This document shows, one piece after another, positions 1 through 7,964 of a stretch of 8,704 bases of DNA. How positions within the stretch are numbered: position 1 is the stretch's first letter; every line of letters begins with the position of its first letter. The notes beneath the pieces were generated by a model, which was given only the letters and a program-made list of their open reading frames with translations, had not been told where the DNA came from and made no database searches. Origin of the DNA: Pseudomonadota bacterium (GTDB lineage Bacteria > Pseudomonadota > Alphaproteobacteria > Sphingomonadales > Sphingomonadaceae); assembly GCA_023424275.1 (NCBI GenBank), contig JAFAED010000188.1, forward strand, positions 1 through 8,704. The letters run 5' to 3'. A program made the position numbers and the translations under genes.

Positions 1-116
1 GGGGCAACATAGGTCGCGAGCAGCTTGAACTGGACGTCGCCCGCCTTGGCAAAGGCCTGGCCGGGAAGCGCGAGCGCGGCGGCGAGCGCGATGAGCGGGA
101 GTGTTTTGGTCGTCAT
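1..116 (-). CDS. OmpW-family outer membrane protein, N-terminal part (cut by window edge)
   Basis: Only the first 38 codons are in the window; the gene continues off the left edge. The reverse-strand translation starts MTTKTLPLIALAAALALPGQ and continues AFA-KAGDVQFKLLATYVAP. The first 23 or so residues form a clear Sec signal peptide (basic start, Ala/Leu core, AFA before a likely cleavage site). The segment after it, a short acidic/glycine turn and then a first beta strand (VQFKLLATYVAP), resembles the start of mature OmpW-type eight-stranded beta-barrels of sphingomonads. OmpW proteins are small outer-membrane channels for hydrophobic compounds, and in enterobacteria ompW is known to respond to oxygen through FNR. 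The ATG at 116-114 is supported by AGGAGG at 129-124, seven bases upstream. The gene is divergent from ccoN and shares the FNR-box region. The family call rests on very few residues; another exported beta-barrel protein is possible. Confidence 0.55.
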   Translation of the reverse strand, partial: MTTKTLPLIALAAALALPGQAFAKAGDVQFKLLATYVA

Positions 117-123
117 GGATGAT

Positions 124-129
124 CCTCCT
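124..129 (-). promoter_or_regulatory. Ribosome binding site of the OmpW-like gene
   Basis: On the minus strand this reads AGGAGG, a perfect Shine-Dalgarno core seven bases before the ATG at 116-114. It fixes the start of the partial gene at the left edge. Confidence 0.7.
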
Positions 130-171
130 GTTTGGACGGCGCATCCCTGCGTCGGGTCCGGCAGCCGCGCA

Positions 172-185
172 TTGATGCGGCGCAA
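172..185. promoter_or_regulatory. Degenerate FNR/FixK-like site (possible second operator)
   Basis: The sequence TTGAT-GCGG-CGCAA matches the FNR/FixK consensus TTGAT-N4-ATCAA at 8 of 10 informative positions: a perfect left half and a CAA end on the right. Its centre (178.5) is exactly 22 bases, about two helical turns, from the centre of the perfect box at 194-207, so two dimers could sit on the same face of the DNA. It lies on the ompW side of the divergent region. Part of it also falls in a small inverted repeat (GCATTGATGC, 169-178), so the match may be coincidental. Confidence 0.3.
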
Positions 186-193
186 CAAGTTCG

Positions 194-207
194 TTGATCC
201 CGATCAA
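194..207. promoter_or_regulatory. FNR/FixK-type operator upstream of ccoN
   Basis: TTGAT-CCCG-ATCAA is a perfect match to the palindromic consensus of oxygen-responsive Crp/Fnr regulators (FNR, Anr, FixK, FnrL), which are the known activators of cbb3 oxidase operons. If it is used as a class II activator site (centre at -41.5), the ccoN transcript would begin near base 242 and have a leader of about 42 bases before the ATG at 284. The expected -10 position (230-235, CATGGC) is a poor match to TATAAT, as is common for activator-dependent promoters in GC-rich alphaproteobacteria. The site could also act on the divergent OmpW-like gene. Confidence 0.85.
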
Positions 208-271
208 TGTTTTGGCCCGAGCCCGCGTCCATGGCTGCGGTGAAGCGCGCGGCAGCAAAGTCGCGCCAAGC

Positions 272-276
272 AGGGA
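272..276 (+). promoter_or_regulatory. Ribosome binding site that decides the ccoN start
   Basis: AGGGA lies seven bases before the ATG at 284. The reading frame stays open upstream as far as a TTG at 194, but that codon is inside the FNR box and lies upstream of the predicted transcript start. This site therefore supports 284 as the true start. Confidence 0.6.
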
Positions 277-283
277 CAGAGAT

Positions 284-1942
284 ATGGACGGTCTGGTAAC
301 GAGGGCGGGGGGCTGGTTGGGATTGACCCTGCTTGCCTTGGTGGCGGCGGCGCTGGCGGTCGATGCGCCGTTTGCGGTGCATATGGTGATCGTCGCGCTC
401 GCGTGCTTCGCGATGCTTTGGGCCACCGTCACGCGCGCCGACTATGGCGCGATTGCGCGCGGGATTTTGAAGATGCCCGCCGATCAGGGCGTCTATGACG
501 ACGATCCCATACGCTGGGGCGTCGTCGCGACGCTCTTCTGGGGGATCGCGGGGATGGCGGCGGGGCTGTTCATCGCGCTCCAGCTCGCCTTCCCGGCGCT
601 CAACCTTAATCTGGAATATACGACCTTCGGGCGCCTGCGGCCGCTGCACACCTCGGCGGTGATCTTTGCCTTTGGCGGCAACGCGCTGATCGCGACGAGC
701 TATTATGTCGTGCAGCGCACTTGCCGCGCGCGGCTCGCCTTCCCGACGCTCGCGCGTTTCGTTTTCTGGGGGTACCAGCTCTTCATCGTGCTCGCCGCGA
801 CCGGCTATCTGATGGGCGTCACCGCGGCCAAGGAATATGCCGAGCCCGAATGGTATGTCGACCTGTGGCTGACGATCGTCTGGGTGGCCTATCTGGTGGT
901 CTTCGTCGGCACGATCGTGAAGCGCCGCGAGCCGCATATCTATGTCGCCAACTGGTTCTACCTCAGCTTCATCGTCACCATCGCGATGCTCCACATCGTC
1001 AACAATCTGTCGATGCCCGCCAGCATTTTCGGGTCGAAGAGCTATGCCGCCTTTGCCGGGGTGCAGGATGCGCTGACGCAATGGTGGTACGGGCATAATG
1101 CGGTCGGCTTCTTCCTGACCGCGGGCTTCCTCGCGATGATGTATTATTTCGTGCCGAAGCAGGCGGAGCGGCCGGTGTACAGCTATCGCCTGTCGATCAT
1201 CCACTTCTGGTCGCTGATCTTCCTCTACATCTGGGCGGGGCCGCATCACCTTCATTACACGGCGCTGCCCGACTGGGCGCAGACGCTGGGCATGGTCTTT
1301 TCGGTGATCCTGTGGATGCCGAGCTGGGGCGGCATGATCAACGGGCTGATGACGCTCAACGGCGCGTGGGACAAGATCCGCACCGACCCGATCATCCGCA
1401 TGATGGTGATGGCGCTCGCCTTCTACGGCATGAGCACCTTCGAAGGCCCGATGATGTCGATCAAATGGGTCAACTCCATGTCGCATTACACCGACTGGAC
1501 GATCGGCCATGTGCACAGCGGCGCGCTCGGCTGGAACGGCATGATCACCTTCGCCTGCGTCTATTATCTCGTGCCGCGCCTGTGGGGCCGCGAGCGGCTC
1601 TACAGCCTGCGCATGGTCAACTGGCACTTCTGGCTCGCGACCGTCGGGATCGTTTTCTACGCCGCGTCGATGTGGGTCGCCGGCATCATGCAGGGGCTGA
1701 TGTGGCGCGAATATGGAGCCGACGGCTACCTCGTCTACAGCTTCGTCGAAAGCGTCGCGGCGATGCACCCGATGTATCTGATCCGCGCCGCGGGCGGGGC
1801 GATGTACCTCGCGGGCTTCCTGATCATGGTCTTCAACGTCTGGGCGACGCTCGGCGGCAGGGTCCGCACCGAAAAGCCGATGACCGAAACCGCGTACAAC
1901 GCTGCGGCGGACCGTCCGCTCGCTCCCGTCCCCGCCGAATAA
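284..1942 (+). CDS. ccoN: cbb3-type cytochrome c oxidase subunit I (CcoN/FixN)
   Basis: This is the catalytic subunit of the high-affinity cbb3 oxidase in the inner membrane, where O2 is reduced to water and protons are pumped. The 552-residue product has all the hallmark ligands. H122 (in [15 protein letters not shown]) and H411 should bind low-spin heme b, and H409 (in TIGHVHSG) heme b3. H271 ([10 protein letters not shown]) with H321 and H322 ([14 protein letters not shown]) should bind CuB. Y315, six residues before the HH pair, is the tyrosine expected to cross-link to the CuB histidine H271. Hydrophobic segments fill the whole chain; two N-terminal ones (about 10-26 and 30-49) precede the core, as in longer alphaproteobacterial CcoN. 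The ATG at 284 was chosen because AGGGA stands seven bases upstream; an open 30-codon upstream extension has no ATG and runs into the FNR box. ccoO follows after 12 bases. Confidence 0.98.
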   Translation: MDGLVTRAGGWLGLTLLALVAAALAVDAPFAVHMVIVALACFAMLWATVTRADYGAIARGILKMPADQGVYDDDPIRWGVVATLFWGIAGMAAGLFIALQLAFPALNLNLEYTTFGRLRPLHTSAVIFAFGGNALIATSYYVVQRTCRARLAFPTLARFVFWGYQLFIVLAATGYLMGVTAAKEYAEPEWYVDLWLTIVWVAYLVVFVGTIVKRREPHIYVANWFYLSFIVTIAMLHIVNNLSMPASIFGSKSYAAFAGVQDALTQWWYGHNAVGFFLTAGFLAMMYYFVPKQAERPVYSYRLSIIHFWSLIFLYIWAGPHHLHYTALPDWAQTLGMVFSVILWMPSWGGMINGLMTLNGAWDKIRTDPIIRMMVMALAFYGMSTFEGPMMSIKWVNSMSHYTDWTIGHVHSGALGWNGMITFACVYYLVPRLWGRERLYSLRMVNWHFWLATVGIVFYAASMWVAGIMQGLMWREYGADGYLVYSFVESVAAMHPMYLIRAAGGAMYLAGFLIMVFNVWATLGGRVRTEKPMTETAYNAAADRPLAPVPAE

Positions 1943-1954
1943 GGAGCCCGGATC

Positions 1955-2719
1955 ATGGCCACCAAACCCGCCAAAAAGGGCTTCAGTCACAAGAAGATCG
2001 AGCGCAACGTGACCTTGCTCGGCGCGCTCGCGCTGCTCACGGTCACCATCGGCGGTATCGTCGAGATCGCGCCGCTCTTCTGGATCGACAACACGGTCGA
2101 GAAGGTCGAGGGGATGCGCCCCTATACCCCGCTCGAACTCGCCGGGCGCAACATCTATATGCGCGAGGGCTGCTATACCTGCCACAGCCGGATGATCCGT
2201 CCGTTCCGCGACGAGGTCGAACGCTATGGCCATTACAGCCTCGCCGCCGAGAGCATGTACGATCACCCGTTCCAATGGGGGTCGAAACGCACCGGGCCCG
2301 ACCTTGCGCGCGTCGGCGGCCGTTATTCGGACGAATGGCACAAGGCGCATCTAATCGATCCACGTAGCGTCGTGCCCGAATCGATCATGCCGCCCTACGC
2401 CTTCCTGGCCGACCGCGACCTCGAAACCGGCGACATGGCGAACGACCTGACCGCGCTCTATCGCGTCGGCGTGCCTTATACGAAGGCCGACATCGCAAAG
2501 GCGAACGAGGACATCAAGGCGCAGGCCGATCCCGACGCCGGCGCGGGCGACCTGCAGAAACGCTACCCGAAAGCGCAGGTCCGCGACTTCGACGGCGACC
2601 CCGCGCGGGTGACCGAGATGGATGCGCTGATCGCCTATCTCCAGATGCTCGGCACGCTGGTCGATGTCGACAAGGCGGCGCCGCAGGAACGCCCCGGCGA
2701 AACGGAGGCGGCGCGATGA
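1955..2719 (+). CDS. ccoO: cbb3-type cytochrome c oxidase subunit II, monoheme cytochrome c (CcoO/FixO)
   Basis: CcoO is the membrane-anchored cytochrome c that passes electrons from CcoP to the CcoN active site, on the periplasmic side. The 254-residue product has a short cytoplasmic N-terminus, one membrane helix (about residues 18-43) and a periplasmic heme domain. The heme c attachment motif is C73-YT-C76-H77, and the likely sixth ligand is M145 in [10 protein letters not shown]. The segments [20 protein letters not shown] and [18 protein letters not shown] are typical of the family. The length fits CcoO. GGAG directly after the ccoN stop serves as ribosome binding site for the ATG. The stop codon overlaps the ccoQ start as ATGA, so the two are probably translationally coupled. 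Confidence 0.98.
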   Translation: MATKPAKKGFSHKKIERNVTLLGALALLTVTIGGIVEIAPLFWIDNTVEKVEGMRPYTPLELAGRNIYMREGCYTCHSRMIRPFRDEVERYGHYSLAAESMYDHPFQWGSKRTGPDLARVGGRYSDEWHKAHLIDPRSVVPESIMPPYAFLADRDLETGDMANDLTALYRVGVPYTKADIAKANEDIKAQADPDAGAGDLQKRYPKAQVRDFDGDPARVTEMDALIAYLQMLGTLVDVDKAAPQERPGETEAAR

Positions 2720-2874
2720 GCTACGACGCGCTTCGCCATTTCGCCGACAGTTGGGGGCTGCTCGCCATGACCCTGCTGTTCCTCACCCTCATCGCCTGGC
2801 CCTTCCGGCCGAGCGCGCGCGCCCGCAACGAAGAGGCCGCGAACATGATCTTCAAGGACGACGAGCATGGCTGA
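2716..2874 (+). CDS. ccoQ: cbb3-type cytochrome c oxidase subunit IV, small membrane subunit (CcoQ/FixQ)
   Basis: This 52-residue protein lies exactly where ccoQ is expected, between ccoO and ccoP. It has one membrane helix (about residues 12-29, [18 protein letters not shown]) and a charged cytoplasmic tail with [12 protein letters not shown], the usual ending of the family. CcoQ carries no cofactor; in other bacteria it stabilises the interaction of CcoP with the CcoNO core, or protects the complex from oxygen. The ATG overlaps the ccoO stop (ATGA) and has GGAGG seven bases upstream, inside ccoO. Its end overlaps the ccoP start by 8 bases. It is easily missed by gene finders because of its size. 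Confidence 0.93.
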   Translation: MSYDALRHFADSWGLLAMTLLFLTLIAWPFRPSARARNEEAANMIFKDDEHG

Positions 2875-3793
2875 CCTGAAACAGCGCATCGACGAAGCGA
2901 CTGGCACGAGCACGGTCGGTCACGAGTGGGACGGGATCGAGGAACTCGACACCCCGATGCCGCGCTGGTGGCTCTGGACCTTCTACGCCACGATCGTCTG
3001 GGGGCTTGCCTATGTCGTCCTCTATCCGGCGTGGCCGATGGTCGACAGCGCGACCAAGGGCGTGCTCGGCTGGTCGAGCCGCGGCGACCTTGCAAAGGAA
3101 ATGGCGGCCGACGCCAGGCGCCGCGCGCCGACGGTCAACGCGATCGCGGCAACCGCGATTACCGATCTGCCAGCGAAGCCCGAACTGATGCAGGCGGCGG
3201 TGCAGGGCGGCGGCGCGGCGTTCCGTGTGCATTGCGTCCAGTGCCATGGGGCCGGAGGGGCAGGGGTGAAGAAGCTTTATCCCAGCCTGACCGACGACGA
3301 CTGGTTATGGGGTGGCGATCTGGCGGCCATCGAATATACGGTGACGCACGGCATCCGGAACCCCGATCACAAGGCGACACGCACCAGCCTGATGCCGGCT
3401 TTCGGACGCGACGGCATTCTCGACGCGGCGCAGATCGGCGACGTCGTCAGCTTCGCCCGCACGGTCAGCCGTCAGGAAAAGCCGAGCGCGTCGTCGTCGC
3501 GCGGCGCGGCGGTGTTCGCGGACAATTGTGCGGTCTGCCACGGCGCTGGCGGCGAAGGTGGGCGGCAGGTCGGCGCACCGAAGCTGACCGACGCGATCTG
3601 GCTCTATGGCGGCGATCGCGACAGCCTGACCGCGACGATCAACCAGCCGCGCAACGGCGTGATGCCGCGCTGGGGTGGCCGGCTCGATCCGGTGACGATC
3701 AAGATGCTGTCAGCCTATGTCTATTCGCTGGGCGGCGGAGAAAAGGGGCTCGCGCCTGTCGCCGCAGGGAGGGGAGCCGATGGCAAGCCCTGA
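2867..3793 (+). CDS. ccoP: cbb3-type cytochrome c oxidase subunit III, diheme cytochrome c (CcoP/FixP)
   Basis: CcoP accepts electrons from soluble or membrane cytochrome c and passes them to CcoO. The 308-residue product has a FixP-type N-terminal domain (GHEWDGIEELDTPMPRWW), one membrane helix (about residues 34-56) and two periplasmic cytochrome c domains. Heme motifs are C123-VQ-C126-H127 and C221-AV-C224-H225; the matching methionine ligands are M176 (SLMPAFG) and M266 (GVMPRWG). Length and domain order match family norms. AAGGA lies 8 bases before the ATG. The start is inside the last codons of ccoQ (8-base overlap) and the end overlaps ccoG by 14 bases, so there is no room for a separate ccoG promoter downstream of the ccoP stop. 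Confidence 0.98.
   Translation: MADLKQRIDEATGTSTVGHEWDGIEELDTPMPRWWLWTFYATIVWGLAYVVLYPAWPMVDSATKGVLGWSSRGDLAKEMAADARRRAPTVNAIAATAITDLPAKPELMQAAVQGGGAAFRVHCVQCHGAGGAGVKKLYPSLTDDDWLWGGDLAAIEYTVTHGIRNPDHKATRTSLMPAFGRDGILDAAQIGDVVSFARTVSRQEKPSASSSRGAAVFADNCAVCHGAGGEGGRQVGAPKLTDAIWLYGGDRDSLTATINQPRNGVMPRWGGRLDPVTIKMLSAYVYSLGGGEKGLAPVAAGRGADGKP
3766..3776 (+). promoter_or_regulatory. Ribosome binding site that decides the ccoG start
   Basis: AGGGAGGGGAG, within the last codons of ccoP, gives a strong Shine-Dalgarno match 3 to 7 bases before the ATG at 3780. It favours this start over the in-frame ATG at 3717, which would add 21 residues and lengthen the overlap with ccoP. Confidence 0.65.
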
Positions 3794-5237
3794 AGACCTC
3801 TCCGGCCAGCCGGCACCGCTCTATGAAGCGCGGAAGGGCGTTTACCCGAAGGCGGTGAACGGTCCTTTCCGCCGCTTCAAATGGGCGATCATGGCGGTGA
3901 CGCTGGCGATCTATTACGGCACGCCGTGGATACGCTGGGACCGCGGCCCTTATGCGCCTGATCAGGCGGTGCTCGTCGATCTGGCGAACCGGCGCTTCTA
4001 CATGTTCCAGATCGAGATATGGCCGCACGAATTCTATTATGTCGCGGGCCTGCTGATCATGGCGGGGATCGGGCTGTTCCTCGTGACCAGCGCGGTGGGG
4101 CGCGCCTGGTGCGGCTATGCCTGTCCGCAGACGGTGTGGACCGACCTGTTCCAGCATGTCGACCGGCTGATCGACGGCGATCGCAATGCGCAGGTCCGGT
4201 TGGCCAACGGTCCGTGTACATTCGAAAAGACTTTAAAGCGTGGCGCCAAATATCTGATCTATCTCGCTATCGCCTTCTGGACCGGCGGCGCGTGGATCAT
4301 GTATTTTGCCGACGCGCCGACGCTCACGGTGGATTTCTGGACCGGGCAGGCGGCACCCGTCGCCTATGGCACCGTCGCCGTCCTCACCGCGACGACCTTC
4401 ATCCTTGGCGGTTTCCCGCGCGAACAGGTGTGCGTCTATATGTGCCCCTGGCCGCGCATCCAGACCGCGATGATGGACGAAAAATCGCTGCTGGTAACCT
4501 ATAAGGACTGGCGCGGCGAACCGCGCGGCAGCGTCAAGAAGGCACAGGCGCATCCGGGCGCGTTCGGTGACTGCATCGACTGCAACCAATGCGTCGCGGT
4601 GTGCCCGACCGGGATCGACATCCGCGAAGGGCCGCAGATCGGCTGTATCACCTGCGCGCTGTGCATCGACGCCTGCGACGGCGTGATGAAACAGGTCGGG
4701 CGCCCGCGCGGGCTGATCGACTATTGCACGCTCGACGATTCGGCGACCGAAAAGTTTGGGGGCACCGGACAGCCCATCCGCAAGACGCTGACCCGTCCGC
4801 GCACGCTGATCTATTTCGGCGTCTGGACCGCGATCGGTGCGGCGATGCTCTTCTCGCTCGGCCAGCGTACACGGCTCGACATTGCCGTCCAGCATGAGCG
4901 CAGCCCGCTCTATGTTCAGCTTTCCGACGGCCAGATCCGCAACAATTACACGCTGAAGCTGCGCAACATGGAAACGCGCCCGCGCCGGGTCGCGGTGAGT
5001 GTGAGCGGCCTCGCCGGTGCGGTGTTGTGGACCGACGCCGGCTCGCGCGAAAATGCCGGGCAGCGCGTCGAACTGGCGCTGCCCGCCGACAGCGTCACGA
5101 GCATCAAACTCTTCATCGCGGCGCCCGGCAGCGGTCCGGCGCGGCAGGATTTCACGATCGGCACGCGCGGGCTCGACGGCGATCCGCGCGGCGACAGCGA
5201 CACCATCCAGTTCGATCGGCCGGAGACAGGACAATGA
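3780..5237 (+). CDS. ccoG: CcoG/RdxA/FixG, membrane Fe-S protein of cbb3 oxidase biogenesis (cupric reductase)
   Basis: CcoG proteins are polytopic membrane iron-sulfur proteins; in Rhodobacter CcoG has been shown to reduce Cu(II) to Cu(I) before insertion into CcoN. The 485-residue product has several membrane helices (for example about 35-50, 86-103, 195-211 and 341-360). It has two membrane-proximal CX3CP motifs (C111-GYA-C115-P and C218-VYM-C222-P). Two ferredoxin-type 4Fe-4S motifs follow: C265, C268, C271, C275-P and C289, C292, C295, C299. A beta-rich C-terminal domain (about 365-485) is the FixG C-terminal immunoglobulin-like fold. The start at 3780 is preferred over an in-frame ATG at 3717 because a purine-rich AGGGAGGGGAG lies just before it and because it leaves only a 14-base overlap with ccoP. 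The stop overlaps ccoH as ATGA. Confidence 0.96.
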   Translation: MASPEDLSGQPAPLYEARKGVYPKAVNGPFRRFKWAIMAVTLAIYYGTPWIRWDRGPYAPDQAVLVDLANRRFYMFQIEIWPHEFYYVAGLLIMAGIGLFLVTSAVGRAWCGYACPQTVWTDLFQHVDRLIDGDRNAQVRLANGPCTFEKTLKRGAKYLIYLAIAFWTGGAWIMYFADAPTLTVDFWTGQAAPVAYGTVAVLTATTFILGGFPREQVCVYMCPWPRIQTAMMDEKSLLVTYKDWRGEPRGSVKKAQAHPGAFGDCIDCNQCVAVCPTGIDIREGPQIGCITCALCIDACDGVMKQVGRPRGLIDYCTLDDSATEKFGGTGQPIRKTLTRPRTLIYFGVWTAIGAAMLFSLGQRTRLDIAVQHERSPLYVQLSDGQIRNNYTLKLRNMETRPRRVAVSVSGLAGAVLWTDAGSRENAGQRVELALPADSVTSIKLFIAAPGSGPARQDFTIGTRGLDGDPRGDSDTIQFDRPETGQ

Positions 5238-5704
5238 CCGACACACGCAAACCGAAGACCTTCACCGGCTGGCACATGACCGCGATTCTCGTCGCCTTTT
5301 TCGCGGTGGTGATGGCCGTCAATTTCGCCATGGCGCGCTTCGCCATGTCGACCTTTGGCGGGAAGGTGGTCGAGAACAGCTATGTCGCGAGCCAGCATTA
5401 TAATGAATGGCTGAAACGCGCCGATGCACAGGCGCGGCTGGGCTGGGACAAGAGCGTCACGCTCGATACGGATCGGCACGTCGTGCTGACGATCCGCAAG
5501 GACGGTCGCTTGCTCGACGGCATTCGGGCCTCCGCGACGATCAATCACCCCGTTGGGCGCACCGCGCCCGCCGCGCTCCGTTTCGAGCCGACGGCGGGCG
5601 GCGCGCTGCGCTCGGTCGAGCCGCTGGTGTTGGGGCGTTGGCGGCTCGACCTTATCGTCCGCCGCGGCGCGGACGAGGCCCGCTACCGCGAGGAAGTTCA
5701 ATGA
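5234..5704 (+). CDS. ccoH: CcoH/FixH, cbb3 oxidase assembly protein
   Basis: FixH-family proteins are small membrane proteins that associate with the assembling oxidase and stabilise it, particularly CcoN and the late assembly stage. The 156-residue product has the family's N-terminal segment FTGWHMTAILVAFFAVVMAV, a single membrane helix (about residues 13-36), then the conserved stretch SYVASQHYNEWLKRADAQ and a beta-rich periplasmic domain. The start overlaps the ccoG stop (ATGA); GGAG eight bases upstream supports it. An open frame continues upstream inside ccoG, but the membrane anchor and conserved motif place the true N-terminus here. The end overlaps ccoI by 4 bases. Confidence 0.94.
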   Translation: MTDTRKPKTFTGWHMTAILVAFFAVVMAVNFAMARFAMSTFGGKVVENSYVASQHYNEWLKRADAQARLGWDKSVTLDTDRHVVLTIRKDGRLLDGIRASATINHPVGRTAPAALRFEPTAGGALRSVEPLVLGRWRLDLIVRRGADEARYREEVQ

Positions 5705-7815
5705 CCGCCACTGCCCTTGTCGAACGCGACTTCGCGGTGCCCGACATCCGCTGCGCCGGCTGCATCGCCAAGCTGGAACAGGGGCTGGTGCGCGACAGGC
5801 GCATCGCCGCCGCGCGCGTCAATTTCACCGAAAAGCGCGTGCACCTGTCCTACACCTCCGACACCGACATGCCCGACCTGATCGGTGCCTTTTCGAGCCT
5901 GGGGTTCGAAGCGCATCCGATCGGGACCGGCCCCGACGAAGCCGATGCCGAAGCCGAATCCAGCCGCGAATTGCTGCGCGCTGTGGCGGTGTCGGGCTTC
6001 GCGATGATGAACATCATGCTGCTGTCGGTGTCGGTCTGGTCGGGCGCGGCGGGCGCGACGCGCGACCTGTTCCACTGGCTGTCGGCGGCGATCGCGCTGC
6101 CGACTGTCGCTTATGCCGGACGCCCCTTTTTCCGCTCGGCGTGGCGGGCGCTCCGCCACGGTCGTACCAATATGGACGTGCCGATCAGCATCGGCGTCGC
6201 GCTCGTCTGCGCGATCAGCCTGTACGAGACGGCGACCAGCGGCCCGCACGCCTATTTCGACGGTGCGGCAATGCTGCTCTTCTTCCTGCTGTGCGGCCGC
6301 TGGCTCGACAGCGTGATGCGCGATCGCGCGCGCGGCGGGGTGACGGCGCTGCTGCGCAACATGGGAACCGGCGCGCTGGTGCTCGGCGACGATGGCCGCA
6401 GCCGCTGGGTCGATACGACCGCGCTGGAACCCGAAATGGTGATGCTCGTCGCGGCGGGCGAACGGCTTTCCGCCGACGGTGTCGTCGTCGGCGGTGCAAG
6501 CCAGCTCGACCTGTCGCTGCTCACCGGCGAAAGCGCACCGCAATCGGTCCGCCCCGACGACAGGGTGCATGCCGGCACCTTGAATCTCGACGCGCCGATC
6601 CGCGTGCGCGTGACGGCGGCCGGCGCCGACACCGCCATCGCCGATATCGCGCGACTGATGGGCGAGGCGGCGCAAGGCAAGTCGCGCTATGTTCGCATCG
6701 CCGACCGTGCCGCGCGGCTTTACGCGCCGGCGGTGCACTGCCTTGCGCTGATGGCATTTGCGGGGTGGATGGTCGCGGGCGCGGGTTGGCATCACAGCCT
6801 GCTGATCGCGGCGGCCGTGCTGATTATCACCTGTCCCTGCGCGCTCGGTTTGGCGGTTCCTGCGGCACAGATCGTCGCGGCGGGCGAACTGATGCGCGCG
6901 GGCGTGCTGATCAAGGACGGATCGGCGCTTGAGCGGCTCGCCGAGGTCGATCGCGCGCTTGTCGACAAGACGGGCACGCTGACGTTTGGACGTCCCGAGG
7001 CAATCGGCCTCGAACGTCTCGATATCGGCGTAAAGTCGTTGATCCTCGCGCTGTCGCAGGCGAGCCGTCATCCGCTCAGCGAAGCTTTGACGCGGGGGTT
7101 GCAGGCGTTCGACGTCCGGCCCGCCGAAATGACGTCTATCCGCGAAACGCCCGGTTTCGGTATCGAGGCGTTTTGGGGCGATCGCGTCGTGAAGCTTGGG
7201 CGGCCGCAAGATGCGGACCTCGGCGACGCGCTCGCGACCGAGCTGTCGGTCGACGGCAAGGCGGTCGCGACGATCCGCTTTGCCGACCGGCTGCGGCCCG
7301 ATGCTGCCGAGGCGATCGGCGCGCTGGCAGGGCAGGGCATCGAAGCGATGATCCTGTCGGGTGACCGCGCCGAGGCCGTCGCGCCGGTTGCGCGCCAGCT
7401 CGGCCTGACGGCGCAGACGGGGATGAGCCCGCAGGACAAGCTGGAGGCGATCGAACGCCAAGTCGCGCTCGGCCGCAAGGTGCTGATGATCGGCGACGGC
7501 CTGAACGATGGGCCGGCGCTTGCCGCAGGTCATGCCTCGATGGCGCCGGGATCGGCGAGCGACGTCGGCAAGAACGCCGCCGACTGTATCTTCCTCGGCG
7601 ACCGGATGATGCCCGTGGCGCAGGCCGTGCGCATGGCGAGGCGGACGCAGGCGATCGTGCGGCAGAATTTTATTCTCGCGATCGGCTATAATGTCATCGC
7701 GGTACCGCTCGCATTCCTTGGCTTCGTGACGCCGCTCGTCGCCGCGATCGCAATGTCGGGTTCGTCACTCATCGTCGTCGGCAATGCCCTTCGTCTCAAA
7801 AGGGCGATCCGGTGA
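5701..7815 (+). CDS. ccoI: CcoI/FixI, copper-transporting P1B-type ATPase for cbb3 oxidase assembly
   Basis: CcoI exports Cu(I) across the inner membrane for insertion into the CuB site of CcoN. The 704-residue product has, in order: an N-terminal heavy-metal-associated domain (about 10-75) with C18-AG-C21; four membrane helices (about 91-206); the actuator domain with T275-G-E; the ion-path motif C378-P-C380 in helix six; the phosphorylation motif D422-KTGT; the P1B-specific H457-P; the hinge motif G598-DGLND; and two final helices with MSGSSLIVVGNALRL. It has a single metal-binding domain and no extra cysteine-rich N-terminal extension of the kind found in many gammaproteobacterial CcoI. 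GAGGAAG lies 4 bases before the ATG. Its position between ccoH and ccoS points to the CcoI/FixI (CtpA/CopA2) role, not general copper detoxification by CopA1. Confidence 0.96.
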   Translation: MTATALVERDFAVPDIRCAGCIAKLEQGLVRDRRIAAARVNFTEKRVHLSYTSDTDMPDLIGAFSSLGFEAHPIGTGPDEADAEAESSRELLRAVAVSGFAMMNIMLLSVSVWSGAAGATRDLFHWLSAAIALPTVAYAGRPFFRSAWRALRHGRTNMDVPISIGVALVCAISLYETATSGPHAYFDGAAMLLFFLLCGRWLDSVMRDRARGGVTALLRNMGTGALVLGDDGRSRWVDTTALEPEMVMLVAAGERLSADGVVVGGASQLDLSLLTGESAPQSVRPDDRVHAGTLNLDAPIRVRVTAAGADTAIADIARLMGEAAQGKSRYVRIADRAARLYAPAVHCLALMAFAGWMVAGAGWHHSLLIAAAVLIITCPCALGLAVPAAQIVAAGELMRAGVLIKDGSALERLAEVDRALVDKTGTLTFGRPEAIGLERLDIGVKSLILALSQASRHPLSEALTRGLQAFDVRPAEMTSIRETPGFGIEAFWGDRVVKLGRPQDADLGDALATELSVDGKAVATIRFADRLRPDAAEAIGALAGQGIEAMILSGDRAEAVAPVARQLGLTAQTGMSPQDKLEAIERQVALGRKVLMIGDGLNDGPALAAGHASMAPGSASDVGKNAADCIFLGDRMMPVAQAVRMARRTQAIVRQNFILAIGYNVIAVPLAFLGFVTPLVAAIAMSGSSLIVVGNALRLKRAIR

Positions 7816-7964
7816 ACGGGCTGGTCTTCCTCATCCCGATTGCGCTCGGGCTCGGGCTGCTCGGGCTCGCCGCTTTCTTCTGGTCGCTCCGCAAAGGGCA
7901 GTTCGACGATCTCGACGGCGCAGCGCTCCGGATCTTCGTCGAGGATGAGGAGGAGGCGGCATGA
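7812..7964 (+). CDS. ccoS: CcoS/FixS, small membrane protein of cbb3 oxidase maturation
   Basis: CcoS is needed in other bacteria for insertion of the heme b and copper cofactors into CcoN. The 50-residue product has one N-terminal membrane helix (about residues 3-24) followed by the diagnostic FFWSLRKGQFDDLDGAALRI and an acidic tail (VEDEEEAA). The start is a GTG at 7812 that overlaps the ccoI stop (GTGA); AGGG lies seven bases upstream and no ATG in this frame would keep the membrane helix. The end overlaps the next small gene as ATGA. The short length and the GTG start make it easy to miss. Confidence 0.92.
   Translation: MNGLVFLIPIALGLGLLGLAAFFWSLRKGQFDDLDGAALRIFVEDEEEAA

Noticed and set aside
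194..283. Possible 30-residue N-terminal extension of CcoN from a TTG at 194
   Set aside because: The TTG is part of the FNR box and lies upstream of the predicted transcript start at about 242. There is no ATG in the extension, and a good ribosome binding site precedes the ATG at 284.
113..2350. Long minus-strand open frame opposite ccoN and ccoO
   Set aside because: Its translation is rich in Arg, His, Asp and Pro with no recognisable domain, and it runs antisense to two clear genes. Such frames arise from high GC at third codon positions.
3717..3779. Upstream in-frame ATG for ccoG at 3717
   Set aside because: It would add 21 residues (MSIRWAAEKRG...) that are the shifted reading of the ccoP C-terminus and are not typical of CcoG. 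The strong ribosome binding site stands before 3780.
5698..7533. Long minus-strand open frame opposite ccoI
   Set aside because: It has the same Arg/His/Asp-rich, domain-free composition and mirrors the codon bias of ccoI, which has every P1B-ATPase motif.
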